Positions 26,347-35,990 of a stretch of DNA of 64,000 bases are shown here, piece after piece. The translations under genes and the position numbers were made by a program. Source of the stretch: FEN-1073 sp963780865 (GTDB lineage: Bacteria; Chloroflexota; Anaerolineae; Anaerolineales; RBG-16-64-43); NCBI GenBank assembly GCA_963780865.1, contig CAWADT010000013.1, positions 124,001 to 188,000 on the forward strand, written 5' to 3'. The notes below the pieces were generated by a model that saw only the letters and a list, made by a program, of their open reading frames with translations, made no database searches and was not told where the DNA came from. Positions within the stretch are counted from its first letter, which is position 1, and each line of letters starts with the position of its first letter.

Positions 26347-27275
26347 CGAAGCGCCTCCACAATCACTGTAACATTATGCCTCATCATTTCCAAGTAAGTT
26401 GGCGCGATTCCGTTCGCCGGGGTAAGCCAATGAATATACAGGTCGCGGACGACGCGGCATCCGGCTTCAAGGCAGATTTGATCCGCGAGTTGCGTGTTGG
26501 TTCCGATGTCAAGAAAGATGGCTTTATCGCCGGACGACCGGATTTGCGTGGTCAGGTCCGCGATGTGGGAGGCGGAAGGTTCCGCATCGGAGCTGGTTTC
26601 GGGTGTGATGGCTCCGATTAATTGAAACCCGTATTCATCGGCAAAGTATCCCAGATCTTCATGATCGGTGATCATCAATCTTTGTCCGGAGGGGATTAAT
26701 GCGACCTGGGTTCGGATCCATTGATCGAGCGCATCCAATTGGGACGAATACGCCGAGGCGTTTTGAGTGTAAACGTCACGGCCGGCCGGATCGAGCCGGA
26801 TAAATCCGTCCCGGATATTGTCCACATAGGCTTTGACCAAAACAGGATCCATCCAGAAATGCGGATCGGTCGTCGCGGGAGTGGCCGTGCCAGTCAGAGC
26901 CGGTGATCCCAATCCGTAACCGCCCGTCCGGCCGGGGAGTCCCTGCGATGCCGTCACGACAATTCGGCTCCCGCCGACGTTTTTCAAGCCCTGAGCAAGC
27001 CACCCTTCCAGGCCGGCTCCATTGACGATCAGCATCTGGCTCGATGCGACCACGGCCAGATCCTTCGGGCTGGGTTGAAAATCATGCGGATCCATTCCGG
27101 AGGGGACTAAAGCGGAAACGGTTACGCGATTTCCGGCCACGTTCTGGGCGATATCGGCAATGAAATTTTCCGTTGCGACGACAGACAGCGCGGTGGAGGA
27201 TGCGGTTTTCGCGCCGCATCCGGAACCCAATAGACAAAAAAGAAAAATCATGGAAAAACGGATGATTTTCTTCAT
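26343..27275 (-). CDS. znuA: Zinc/manganese-binding lipoprotein (cluster A-I)
   Basis: A 310-residue solute-binding lipoprotein. The signal peptide ends in a lipobox (LGSGC, about residue 20). Metal ligands expected for the family are His in MDPHDFQPSP, His in TDPHFWMDP, His in TDHEDLGYFADEYG and an acidic residue in FLDIGTNTQ. The loop between the first two is Thr/Gly-rich and lacks the long His-rich stretch of many ZnuA proteins. The ATG at 27275 has GAAGGAG upstream and overlaps the regulator stop as ATGA; a longer in-frame start at 27320 is inside the regulator. Confidence 0.93.
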   Translation of the reverse strand: MKKIIRFSMIFLFCLLGSGCGAKTASSTALSVVATENFIADIAQNVAGNRVTVSALVPSGMDPHDFQPSPKDLAVVASSQMLIVNGAGLEGWLAQGLKNVGGSRIVVTASQGLPGRTGGYGLGSPALTGTATPATTDPHFWMDPVLVKAYVDNIRDGFIRLDPAGRDVYTQNASAYSSQLDALDQWIRTQVALIPSGQRLMITDHEDLGYFADEYGFQLIGAITPETSSDAEPSASHIADLTTQIRSSGDKAIFLDIGTNTQLADQICLEAGCRVVRDLYIHWLTPANGIAPTYLEMMRHNVTVIVEALR

Positions 27276-27712
27276 CGAAGACTCCTTCGTTTCGATTTTG
27301 TTTTCTGACAGGTGGAACACAACCCGTGGAATTGGAGCAAATGCCCATGGATCACGAATCCGCTGCGGCGGGAAATGTTGGATTCCAGCTGGGTCAGATC
27401 ATCCTCATGGAAATATTCGGCTTTGCGGCAGGAAGTGCATAACAGCAAGTGCTCGTGCCGGACCGTTGCGCGGAGAAACAAGCTGCAATCCTTGGACTGA
27501 TGGATCCGGTGGATCAGTCCCAATTGCTCCATCCGGCCAAGGATCCGGTAGACGGTGGCCAATCCAAGGCTGGGGCAGTGCCGCCGGGCGGCAGCGTGGA
27601 TTTCCTCCGGGGAGAGCGCCTTGCGGCTGGATTCAAACACGAGGACTACGGCGTGCAGCGAGGCCGTGGAGCGATGTCCATTCTCGCACAGTAGGGCGGA
27701 CCACGAAATCAA
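27272..27712 (-). CDS. zur: Fur-family regulator, probably Zur
   Basis: A 146-residue Fur-family repressor. The winged-helix part has SLGLATVYRILGRMEQLGLIHR. The metal-binding half has FLRATVRHEHLLLCTSC, with a CxxC, and a second CSTC near the end, the pair that binds structural zinc. The start is a TTG (27712) with no ribosome binding site, possibly leaderless. As first gene of an operon with a metal ABC importer, and with a palindrome 27 bases upstream, it is best read as a zinc uptake regulator; Mn or Fe sensing cannot be excluded. Confidence 0.88.
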   Translation of the reverse strand: MISWSALLCENGHRSTASLHAVVLVFESSRKALSPEEIHAAARRHCPSLGLATVYRILGRMEQLGLIHRIHQSKDCSLFLRATVRHEHLLLCTSCRKAEYFHEDDLTQLESNISRRSGFVIHGHLLQFHGLCSTCQKTKSKRRSLR

Positions 27713-27738
27713 CAGTGCTGGATTTTTGCGTCATAATG

Positions 27739-27761
27739 TTATTGAGAATATTTCTCAATAA
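27739..27761. promoter_or_regulatory. Perfect palindrome, candidate Zur operator
   Basis: TTATTGAGAA and TTCTCAATAA flank a TAT centre with no mismatch (10-3-10). It lies just upstream of zur. On the minus strand TTGAGA within it, followed 17 bases later by TATGAC, could be the promoter, so a bound repressor would block it. The lipoprotein gene at 27910 starts about 150 bases away on the other strand and might share the site. Confidence 0.75.
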
Positions 27762-27909
27762 TAAATCATATTATCAAGAATGTCAAATTGAACCGGGCGA
27801 ACGGTTGAATAATCCTGTTCGTACGTCATGGATTCCCATGAACAAACTTTGCAGGGGAAAGAGTGATACACTTTTAATATCCGACGGAACCGCCGGAAGG
27901 AGAAACGGC

Positions 27910-29238
27910 ATGAGACACTGGAATCTTCTTGTTGCGGAAGGGGTGGTTCTCATTTCTTTGGCGGGCTGCAATTTTCCAGGCACCGGCGGTTCAACCGTCC
28001 TCCTTCCCACATTGCCGTCGTTTCCATCCGCTGGAACCAATACCATCCCGGCGCACACTCAACCTACTTCCACCCCTTCACCCATTCCCTCGACACCTAC
28101 GCTGACGCCAACCGTCAATCCGTTGGCCATTCCGCAGCTCTCCGTCGGATCCGCCGTTGATCTGACGTCCATTCAGATGCTGGACGCCCAAAACGGCTGG
28201 GGAATCGGCGGTCCGCATTCCAGTGGAAACTCCGGCCACGTGTTCCGCACCGCGGACGGGGGCGGATCCTGGTGGGAAGTCACGCCTCCGATGATCGCCT
28301 CTTCCGTGTCTGACGTCAATTCGCTGGGCGCAGTCGGATTCTTCCTTAGCACAACCACCGCCTGGGTGACGTATCAGTTCCCCGCCAACCCGAAAGTGCC
28401 GGCCAACCCGGTGGTCTGGAAATCGATCGACGGCGGAAAAACCTGGCAGGCAAGCGTTCCGCTGAACACGTCGGATCTGAACGAGGCCTATGTCGTTTCA
28501 AATATAACGTTCGCCACGCCGAGCGCGGGCTGGATGCTGATCCACGTCGGCGCGGGGATGAACCACGATTACGTCGCGCTCTACCGGTCGACCGACGGCG
28601 GAGCCAACTGGTCGCGGGTGATCGATCCATACACGGATGAAGGAATTCAGGGTTGCGTGAAAACCGGGATTATTTTCTCGGATGGATCGAACGGGTGGCT
28701 GACCGGAAACTGCAACGGCGTGGCCGCGGGCGCTCGGCTGTTTCAAACCGGGGACGGCGGCGCCACCTGGAATTCCATCGCGCTGCCCGCGCCGTCCGGG
28801 CACGCGGACGTATTTACGAACATGCAATATGCCTGCGGAATCCGCGCGCCGTTCACCCTCGCGGGTCAGATTTATTTGGGCGTGGAATGCATGGACATGA
28901 GCACCAATCCGGGAACCAGCGCCGATTTTCTATACCGATCTCCGGTGAGCGGCAGCGCGTGGACCTCGATGGCGTATCCCGGCGGCGATGTCCTCAGCCT
29001 GGATGGAAATCGAATCTGGGCGCTGGGAAAAGATATCTACCGTTCCGATAACGGCGGTAATACCTGGACCAAGATATCCTCCGTCACGTGGGACAAAGGG
29101 ATATTTGATTTCGTCTCCTCGACGCTGGGATTTGCCATTGCGGTTAATGGTTCGAATTATGGACTGGTCCAAACCAATAACGGCGGCGCGCTCTGGGCGT
29201 TGCTGAACCCGGTTGTTGCCGCTCCGCCCGGAGCTTGA
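27910..29238 (+). CDS. Lipoprotein with BNR/Asp-box beta-propeller repeats
   Basis: A 442-residue secreted lipoprotein. The lipobox is LISLAGC (Cys about residue 20), followed by a Thr/Pro/Ser linker to about residue 75. The rest holds at least six Asp-box motifs (TADGGGSW, SIDGGKTW, STDGGANW, TGDGGATW, SDNGGNTW, TNNGGALW) spaced 50-70 residues apart, as in sialidase-like and YCF48/HCF136-like beta-propellers. No catalytic residues of sialidases are obvious, so a binding or scaffold role on the cell surface is likelier. AAGGAG precedes the ATG; the much longer in-frame reading upstream overlaps zur and znuA and is spurious. Confidence 0.88.
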   Translation: MRHWNLLVAEGVVLISLAGCNFPGTGGSTVLLPTLPSFPSAGTNTIPAHTQPTSTPSPIPSTPTLTPTVNPLAIPQLSVGSAVDLTSIQMLDAQNGWGIGGPHSSGNSGHVFRTADGGGSWWEVTPPMIASSVSDVNSLGAVGFFLSTTTAWVTYQFPANPKVPANPVVWKSIDGGKTWQASVPLNTSDLNEAYVVSNITFATPSAGWMLIHVGAGMNHDYVALYRSTDGGANWSRVIDPYTDEGIQGCVKTGIIFSDGSNGWLTGNCNGVAAGARLFQTGDGGATWNSIALPAPSGHADVFTNMQYACGIRAPFTLAGQIYLGVECMDMSTNPGTSADFLYRSPVSGSAWTSMAYPGGDVLSLDGNRIWALGKDIYRSDNGGNTWTKISSVTWDKGIFDFVSSTLGFAIAVNGSNYGLVQTNNGGALWALLNPVVAAPPGA

Positions 29239-29359
29239 GTAAAGTCCGAATCTGCTTGGTGTTGAAATTGGCGTTTCGTTCCCAATGTTAAGAATTCCCA
29301 TTACGGCGAAGGATCGGTCCCTCATTGAAAAATGCGCATTCCCAAGGTGAGGTTGGGCT

Positions 29360-29365
29360 TATAAT
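29360..29365 (+). promoter_or_regulatory. -10 element placing the SLC13 gene start at the 5' end
   Basis: TATAAT ends nine bases before the ATG at 29375. Transcription would begin at about 29372-29375, so the mRNA should be leaderless or nearly so; no ribosome binding site fits between. No convincing -35 lies 17 bases upstream. Confidence 0.55.
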
Positions 29366-29374
29366 TTTCTCAGC

Positions 29375-31171
29375 ATGACCTCCCAGGAAATCCTCCTCCT
29401 CATCATTCTGGCTGCGGTATCGGTACTCCTTATTCAAGGCCGGATCCGGCCGGATCTGACCGGTTTACTAGCGCTGACCGTCCTCGGCCTGACCGGTTTG
29501 GTGACGCCGCAGGGAGCCTTCAGCGGGTTCAGCAGTTCAGCGGTCATCACGATCCTGGCCATCTCCATCGTCTCGGAAGGGCTGCATCAATCGGGAGTAA
29601 CGAAATACCTCGGCCGGCAGATGTTCCGGCTGGCCAAACGGAGCGAGTCGCGTCTGGTGTTTGTCACCGTCCTTTCGGCGGCTTTGCTTTCCCTCTTCAT
29701 GAACAACATCGCCGCGGCCGGAGTGCTGATGCCGGCGGTGATCGCCCTCTCGCGCCAGACCCGCACGCCGCCCTCGAAGCTGCTCATGCCGCTCGCCTTC
29801 GGAACGATTTTGGGCGGGATGGCCACGCTCCTCACCACGTCCAATATCATCGTTTCAGACGCTTTGCGCGTGGCGGGGTACCGTCCCTTCGGGTTGCTGG
29901 ATTTTCTCCCGATCGGCGTGTTTGTCGTGGCGGGCGGGGCCCTGTACCTTACTTTCATTGGACGAAGAATCCTGCCCGTCCGGTACCCGGCCGGCCAGCT
30001 GGTGCGCGCCGAGCGCCTTCACGCCGAATTGGCCGGCTTATACGGGATCCGGAAAAACCTGAGCGAGCTGCAGGTTCTGGATGGCTCCTGCATGGCAGGG
30101 ATCAACCTCAAAGAAGGGGATTGGGCGCGGCGTTTGGGAATCAATATTATCGGAATCTCACGCGCCGGCCGGATCACCTTCGCCCCGCGCGGGGACGAGG
30201 TCGTGCGGGTTGGGGATATTCTCATCGTGCAGGGCGAAGTTGTCCCATCGGAAGTGGAAATCTGCGGTTTGAAAATCCTGCCGAAGCAAAAAATTCCGAG
30301 GGAAGTGGCCGACGAAAATACCACCCTGGGCGAGGTGGCGCTCTCTCCGCGGGCCACTCTGGCCGGAAAAACGATGCGGGAGATCAACTTTCGCGATAAG
30401 CACCGCTTGAACGTCCTGGCCATCTGGCGCGAAGGGCAGCCGCTAACCGAGGGCCTGGGGGATATCCCGCTGCGATTCGGCGACGCGCTGCTGGTGCAGG
30501 GGAGTCCGATCAACATGCGCCTGCTTCGCGACGAACGGGATTTCATCCTCCTGGAGGAGGACCCGGATACGGTCTTGCAGCCCAGCAAAGCGAGGAAAGC
30601 CGCATTGATCATGATCGCCGTGCTTGGTATCGCCGCCGTGGGCTGGCTGCCCGTCGCTGAGATCAGCCTGGTGGGCGCGCTGCTGATGATCCTCACCGGC
30701 TGCCTGAGCATGGATGACGCCTACCGTTCCATCGAATGGAAGGCGATTTTTCTGATCGCCGGGATGTGGCCGCTGGGGATCGCCATCCGCTCGACGGGTC
30801 TGGCGGACTCGCTCACCAAATCCGTCCTGGCGGGATTGGCGCATTCCGGATCCGGCTGGTTGGCGATCGGATTGCTGGCGGGCGGCTTGTGCCTGGCCCA
30901 ATTGCTGGGCGCCCAGGTGGCGTCGATCGTCCTCACACCGATCGGGCTTACGATGGCCGCCATCGCCGGCGCGGATCCGCGCGCGATCGGGATGGCCGTC
31001 GCCCTCGGCTGTTCCCTGGCGTTCCTCACCCCCTTGGGTCATCCGGTGAACATGCTGGTTATGGGCTCGGGAGGATATTCCTTTCGGGATTATTTGAAAG
31101 TGGGCGGTCCGCTGACGTTAATTATCCTGGTGATCATCGTCATCGGTTTGAAGGTCTTTTGGGGGATTTGA
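29375..31171 (+). CDS. SLC13/DASS-type transporter with paired TrkA-C (RCK_C) domains
   Basis: A 598-residue inner-membrane transporter. Two groups of membrane helices (about 1-200 and 410-598) flank a cytoplasmic insert with two RCK_C-type domains, around residues 215-300 (RVGDILIVQGE) and 310-395 (RFGDALLVQGS). The first helical group includes SLFMNNIAAAGVLMPAVIALSR, a hairpin motif of the divalent anion/sodium symporters, and the second has a matching LGAQVASIVLTPIGLTMAAIA. Relatives move sulfate, citrate or dicarboxylates with sodium; the RCK_C pair may gate by ligand. The substrate is not identifiable. Confidence 0.88.
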   Translation: MTSQEILLLIILAAVSVLLIQGRIRPDLTGLLALTVLGLTGLVTPQGAFSGFSSSAVITILAISIVSEGLHQSGVTKYLGRQMFRLAKRSESRLVFVTVLSAALLSLFMNNIAAAGVLMPAVIALSRQTRTPPSKLLMPLAFGTILGGMATLLTTSNIIVSDALRVAGYRPFGLLDFLPIGVFVVAGGALYLTFIGRRILPVRYPAGQLVRAERLHAELAGLYGIRKNLSELQVLDGSCMAGINLKEGDWARRLGINIIGISRAGRITFAPRGDEVVRVGDILIVQGEVVPSEVEICGLKILPKQKIPREVADENTTLGEVALSPRATLAGKTMREINFRDKHRLNVLAIWREGQPLTEGLGDIPLRFGDALLVQGSPINMRLLRDERDFILLEEDPDTVLQPSKARKAALIMIAVLGIAAVGWLPVAEISLVGALLMILTGCLSMDDAYRSIEWKAIFLIAGMWPLGIAIRSTGLADSLTKSVLAGLAHSGSGWLAIGLLAGGLCLAQLLGAQVASIVLTPIGLTMAAIAGADPRAIGMAVALGCSLAFLTPLGHPVNMLVMGSGGYSFRDYLKVGGPLTLIILVIIVIGLKVFWGI

Positions 31172-31175
31172 AATC

Positions 31176-32292
31176 ATGGAATTTCCTTTCGAAGTTACCG
31201 CGCGGGATGGCCGAGCCCGAACGGGGCGGTTGCGAACCCCCCATGGTGAAATCCTCACGCCTGTTTTCATGCCGGTCGGCACGCAGGCCACCGTCAAATC
31301 CCTCACCCCGGCCCATTTGGAGGAATTGGGCGCGACCATCCTGCTGGCGAACACTTACCATTTAGCGTTGCGTCCGGGGGACGAGATCATCGCCGAATTG
31401 GGGGGACTGCATAAATTCATGGGCTGGCCCAAACCGATTTTGACGGATTCGGGCGGATACCAGGTGTTCTCCCTGCGATCGATCCGCGCCGTGGACGAAG
31501 AGGGCGTGACGTTCAAATCGCACTGGGATGGTTCCCTGCACCGGCTGACGCCGGAAAAAGCCGTTGCCATCCAGGAAAATCTCGGCGCCGATATCATCAT
31601 GGCGCTGGACGAATGCACGGAGCCAGGGAATTACGAATACAACCGCGCAGCGCTGGAGCGCACCCACGCCTGGGCCAGGCGGTCATTGGAAGCTCAGCGG
31701 CGCCCCGACCAGGCTCTGTTTGGAATCGTGCAAGGGGGGATTTTCCGGGATCTGCGGGAGGAATCCGCGGCCTTCATCGGCGCGCTGGGTTTTCCGGGGC
31801 TCGCCGTCGGCGGGCTCTCGGTGGGGGAGAGCAAGCGCGAGACGTACGCGGTTTTGGAATGGATGGACGCCTGCTTGCCGGAGAACCGCCCGAGATATTT
31901 AATGGGGGTCGGCACGCCGGCGGACTTGGTGGAGGGAGTGGCGCGCGGCATGGATATGTTCGACTGCGTCCTCCCGACCCGCCTGGCCAGGCACCATACC
32001 GCCATGCTGCGGCATGGTCGGTTGAATTTGATGGGCGCAGCTTTCGCCCGGGACCCCTTGCCGATCGACCCCGCCTGTACCTGCTACACCTGCGCCAATT
32101 TTTCCCGGGCGTACGTGCGCCACCTGGTTCAAACCAGGGAGATGCTCGGAGCCACGCTCCTCACCATTCACAATATCTCGCTTCTCTTCCGAACTCGTGA
32201 CGGACATTCGGGCCGCCATCGCCGGAGGATGTTATCATCGGTTGCGAGAAGAGTATCCATTCGACCCTTCCGGCATGACACCCCTGACATGA
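31176..32292 (+). CDS. tgt: tRNA-guanine transglycosylase, frameshifted near its 3' end
   Basis: This enzyme swaps guanine 34 for preQ1 in tRNAs with GUN anticodons, toward queuosine. The nucleophile and general base regions are DSGGYQVFS and DCVLPTR; VQGGI and the zinc site CTCYTC with a later His (RAYVRHL) are present. After LLTIHNISLLFR the frame changes: the expected C-terminus (LVTDIRAAIAGG and onward) lies one frame over and ends at a TGA at 32290-32292, overlapping the next ATG. The break is at GAACTC (32191-32196); removing one A restores about 372 residues. Read literally, the gene is fused to the following peptidase, which is almost certainly false. Confidence 0.9.
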
Positions 32293-33668
32293 AACCTTTG
32301 CAGAAAATCTTCATCGTAGGATTGGGAATATGGTTGTCGGCGGCGGCCGCCAAGGCAACTCCTCCCATTACCATCCTGCAAGCCAACGCCAAGGTGGATT
32401 ATCCATCGAAGATTGCGTTTTCCATCGATGCGCAAAGCGACGCGGAAATCCGGACAGCCGAACTGGAATACGGTTTGATCGGCCGGGATTGTTCTCCCGA
32501 CATCATCGTCGCCATCCCCGGAACCTTTACGCCCAGCAAACAAATCCAATTAAGTTGGACCTTGAATGTTGCGGAATTGGGCAATCTGCCTCCGGGGATG
32601 AAAATTTGGTGGGATTGGCATCTGGTCGACGCGGACGGCAAGGAAATCCGCACCGAGAAGAAATGGGTCACCTGGATCGATTCGGTTCACCCCTGGACCT
32701 TCATTACCTCGGGGAACATCATCCTGCATTGGTATCAGGGGACGGAAGCGTACGCGCAGGACCTGATGAAATCCGCCGAAAACGCCCGGACGCTCCTGGT
32801 CCAGGATGTTGGCGCCTGGCCGTCTGCAGATATCAATCTGTATATCTATGATTCCAACCAGGCGATGAAAGATGCCCTGGTGGGGGAGCAGGCTTGGATT
32901 GGCGGATTGACGTTTGGGGAGAACCAACGCACGATCATGATCGGGATCGGCCCGGGCGAAGAGGCCTACGGGAAATCGGCCATCGCGCATGAACTTGCGC
33001 ATGTCGCGGTGGACAGCATTATGGGCGGATGTTTCGCATCCATTCCGCTTTGGCTGAACGAGGGGATCGCCGTCTATTCGGAAGGGACTCCCGACCCGCA
33101 ATATGCCGCGCTGATCAATCATGCCGTGTATACCGGCGAATTATTTTCCCTTCGCTCGATTAGCGCGGATTATCAGGAGATCGACGGTGATCCCAGCCTG
33201 ACGTATGCCGAATCCCTCTCGGTCGTCCAGTTTCTGGTGAAGGAATACGGTCACGAAAAGATCCAAAGCATCTTGCAGGCGCTGGGAGAAGGCCACACCT
33301 ACGACAACGCGTTGCAGTTGGCGCTAGGGTTGGACATGGACGGATTGGAAAGCGCCTGGCGAAGAAGCATCGGTGCGGATCCCTTGCCGATAAAAACCGT
33401 AAGCGCCAGTGCGACGCCGTTGACGCAAGGAACACTGCCGCCTTTCTCGTCCACGCCGGTGTATTCAACCCTCACGCCGACGGAGAGTGTTGTTCCTACC
33501 CCCACGCCGGCGCCGGGCATAGCGGGCGGCGCCTTTATCAGTCTGCTGGATTTTCCAGGCAACCTTATCGCTATAGGTTGCATCCTGACGTTATGCCTTC
33601 TCCTCTTATTCCTCATGGCGGGTCTTTTTCTTCTGCAGGTGAGGAAATCCGGCCGGGGAAAGGAGTAG
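32289..33668 (+). CDS. Secreted membrane-anchored gluzincin-type peptidase (peptidase MA-like)
   Basis: A 459-residue protein starting MKPLQKIFIVGLG, a signal peptide cut near AKATPP. The zinc motif HELAH is at about residue 236, and about 25 residues later NEGIAVY supplies the second glutamate of the gluzincin clan. After a Thr/Pro linker a C-terminal membrane helix (LIAIGCILTLCLLLLFLMAG) anchors it, with a basic tail inside. It is probably an extracytoplasmic metalloprotease; the substrate is unknown. Its start overlaps the restored tgt stop (ATGA). The apparent continuous frame with tgt arises from one extra base upstream. Confidence 0.85.
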   Translation: MKPLQKIFIVGLGIWLSAAAAKATPPITILQANAKVDYPSKIAFSIDAQSDAEIRTAELEYGLIGRDCSPDIIVAIPGTFTPSKQIQLSWTLNVAELGNLPPGMKIWWDWHLVDADGKEIRTEKKWVTWIDSVHPWTFITSGNIILHWYQGTEAYAQDLMKSAENARTLLVQDVGAWPSADINLYIYDSNQAMKDALVGEQAWIGGLTFGENQRTIMIGIGPGEEAYGKSAIAHELAHVAVDSIMGGCFASIPLWLNEGIAVYSEGTPDPQYAALINHAVYTGELFSLRSISADYQEIDGDPSLTYAESLSVVQFLVKEYGHEKIQSILQALGEGHTYDNALQLALGLDMDGLESAWRRSIGADPLPIKTVSASATPLTQGTLPPFSSTPVYSTLTPTESVVPTPTPAPGIAGGAFISLLDFPGNLIAIGCILTLCLLLLFLMAGLFLLQVRKSGRGKE

Positions 33669-33675
33669 AAGCCGG

Positions 33676-35850
33676 ATGCCGGAAAACTATTTGCGAATCT
33701 TGAAAAAAGCGTTCGCGCCGGGATGGGCTGTGGTTCTGTTGTCCGGATGCCGTCTGGCATTTTCCCCGGCCACGCCGACGCTCCCGGCGACCCCGTCTCC
33801 CTCGCCGACGTTTACGCCCACGCCGATTTCCGCCAAAGCGTTTATGCAATCCGTTGCGGCGGATGCGGAGAATTATCCCCTGCGTTATTACTCGCCCGAA
33901 GGAGCGATTACCTTGGAGATTCCTTCCGGCTGGGTTTTCAACCAAAAGAAGGATTCCGGAGAGGAAGTCGATACCATTTCGGAAACCTATGGCGGGGATG
34001 TGGTTGCCGCTATTTATCGTTCGGCAGCCTCGTCCAAGGCAATCACCGCCCAACAGGCTTCGGATTCTTTTCTGAAATCGGATTGGATTACCGCGCGGCA
34101 ACCGGAAATCGGCAGTCCAATGGAATTTGGATTCAATTCGGGCGATCCGGGGTTGAGACTCGACGGTACGCTGGTGCCGGATTCGGCAAACGGTATCCGG
34201 ATGGATTGCACCTTCGTCGTCTCCGTCCGGCAAAATCATGCCTATCTATTGGTCGCCTATCCGAGCCGGGCCAAAAATCCCGTCTCCTTCCGCGCCGACT
34301 TCGAGAAATTCGCGCGATCCCTGAGCTGGGAAGAAACCAGCACAGCGGTTTTCGATAAAACCAATGCCCTGCAATTATCGAGCGGGGAACCCGACACCCT
34401 GGATCCCGCGCGGACGGCGGCGGATATGGACGGGGTTATCGGGGACTTGTACAGCGGACTGATCGCGATGGATGCGTCCCTCCGGGTTCAGCCGGCTCTG
34501 GCAGAGCGGTGGGACGTCACGCCGGATGGAAAGACCTACACTTTTCACCTGGCCCGCGGTGCAAAATTCCAGAACGGCCGCCCGGTGGATGCGAGCGATG
34601 TGATTTTTAGTTGGTTGCGCGCCGCCGGCCCGGACTTGAAATCCAACACGGCATTGCTCTATCTGGGGGATATCGCCGGGATGAAGGAGTACCATGAAGG
34701 CAAGGCCGACGGGATTGCGGGAATCCGATGGCTTGATCCCGAAACCATCCAGGTGACGCTGGTTGCGCCCTCAACGTCCTTCCTGGAAAAGCTGGCCTCC
34801 CCCGCCGCAGCGATTGTGGATCGGTACGACGTCAGGCTTCCGCACTGGGAATTGCATCCCAACGGAACCGGCCCGTTCCAGATGGTGCAGCGGGTACCGG
34901 AGCGGAGCATTCTCCTGGAACCGAATTCCAATTATTACAATTCGATTCCCAAACTGCAGTATTTGATGTATTGGATTTCCTCCAACCCCCAGGAGACATT
35001 GTATAAAAACAACAGGCTTGACCGAATGCAAACGGCGGAAGCGCTGCTTCCCCAGATCCTGGATCCGCACGATCCGTTATTCGGCAACGTGTATAAGCAA
35101 CAACGGTTGTGCACCAATTTCATCGTTCTGAATAATTCCATTCCGCCGTTCGATGATCCGCTGGTCCGCAAAGCCTTCGAGCTTGCGATCAATCGGCCGA
35201 TTTACACGGAAGTGACCGCCGCCCTGGGAGATTTGCCGGGATACGGAATTCTGCCTCCCGGGATGCCGGGATATTCCTCCGAATGGAAGCCCGATATGTT
35301 TGACCCCGGGGCAGCCAAACAGCTGCTTCACCAATCCCGCTATTTTCAGGCGTCGGGGCAGTCCACCGATATTCAACTGATTTTGCCGGCCGACGGGGTG
35401 GAATACTCTCCGATGATGGAATACCTGATCAACTCGTGGAAGAACAACCTGGGGATTAAAATCAGCGTCGAAGGGTTGAGCACGGAATCCTATCAGGAAC
35501 GATTGCAATCCGGAGACTACGGTCCTGCGGCGTTGGAAAACCTTTGCGCCAGTTTTCCAGACCCGGAAAATTTCTACGATTTCCTCGTACGCGGTGATTC
35601 TGCGCGAAATCATTCCCATTACCAGAAGGAACAGATGGATTCTCTCTTGCAGACAGCCCGGACCGAGGCGGATTGGGCTCAGAGAATCGCCGATTATCGA
35701 AAAGCCGACCAGATGATTTATGACGATGCTCCGGTTATCGTTCTTTCCTATTCCGGGCCGGAATACGTTATCTGGAAGCCGTATGTAACCGGGTTTGTTC
35801 CGACATTAATCGGCGTTCCCCAGCACCAGTTTTTATGGATCAATCGCTAA
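33676..35850 (+). CDS. ABC-type peptide/nickel solute-binding lipoprotein (SBP_bac_5) with extra N-terminal domain
   Basis: A 724-residue lipoprotein with lipobox LLSGC near residue 25 and a Thr/Pro linker. Residues about 55-220 form an additional domain (ITLEIPSGWVFNQ, resembling the PsbP/DUF1795-like fold). The family 5 binding protein follows from about 230 (SSGEPDTLDPARTAAD, LAERWDVTPDGKTYTFHLA, FQNGRPVDASDV). Such proteins capture oligopeptides or other solutes for an ABC importer, but no permease or ATPase gene is next to it. It begins seven bases after the peptidase stop, so peptide scavenging together with that peptidase is a reasonable inference. Confidence 0.88.
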   Translation: MPENYLRILKKAFAPGWAVVLLSGCRLAFSPATPTLPATPSPSPTFTPTPISAKAFMQSVAADAENYPLRYYSPEGAITLEIPSGWVFNQKKDSGEEVDTISETYGGDVVAAIYRSAASSKAITAQQASDSFLKSDWITARQPEIGSPMEFGFNSGDPGLRLDGTLVPDSANGIRMDCTFVVSVRQNHAYLLVAYPSRAKNPVSFRADFEKFARSLSWEETSTAVFDKTNALQLSSGEPDTLDPARTAADMDGVIGDLYSGLIAMDASLRVQPALAERWDVTPDGKTYTFHLARGAKFQNGRPVDASDVIFSWLRAAGPDLKSNTALLYLGDIAGMKEYHEGKADGIAGIRWLDPETIQVTLVAPSTSFLEKLASPAAAIVDRYDVRLPHWELHPNGTGPFQMVQRVPERSILLEPNSNYYNSIPKLQYLMYWISSNPQETLYKNNRLDRMQTAEALLPQILDPHDPLFGNVYKQQRLCTNFIVLNNSIPPFDDPLVRKAFELAINRPIYTEVTAALGDLPGYGILPPGMPGYSSEWKPDMFDPGAAKQLLHQSRYFQASGQSTDIQLILPADGVEYSPMMEYLINSWKNNLGIKISVEGLSTESYQERLQSGDYGPAALENLCASFPDPENFYDFLVRGDSARNHSHYQKEQMDSLLQTARTEADWAQRIADYRKADQMIYDDAPVIVLSYSGPEYVIWKPYVTGFVPTLIGVPQHQFLWINR

Positions 35851-35909
35851 ATCCTTTCGCCTCTTCTTTTAAATAGGCAGGATTTAATGCCCCCTCACAA
35901 TTTATTAAT

Positions 35910-35938
35910 TTGATCTGACACGGAGGTCATGTTAGAAT
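35910..35938 (+). promoter_or_regulatory. Candidate promoter of the GT2 gene
   Basis: TTGATC (35910-35915) and TAGAAT (35933-35938) are 17 bases apart and stand about 50 bases before the start at 35991. Confidence 0.6.
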
Positions 35939-35990
35939 CTCATTAAGATGATTGGTGTTTGCGGAGATTATTTTTATGAATAGGAGTGGA

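Noticed and set aside
31176..33668. A genuine TGT-metallopeptidase fusion protein
   Set aside because: The linker is out-of-frame TGT sequence; a single base removal restores two normal genes with an ATGA overlap and a signal peptide on the second.
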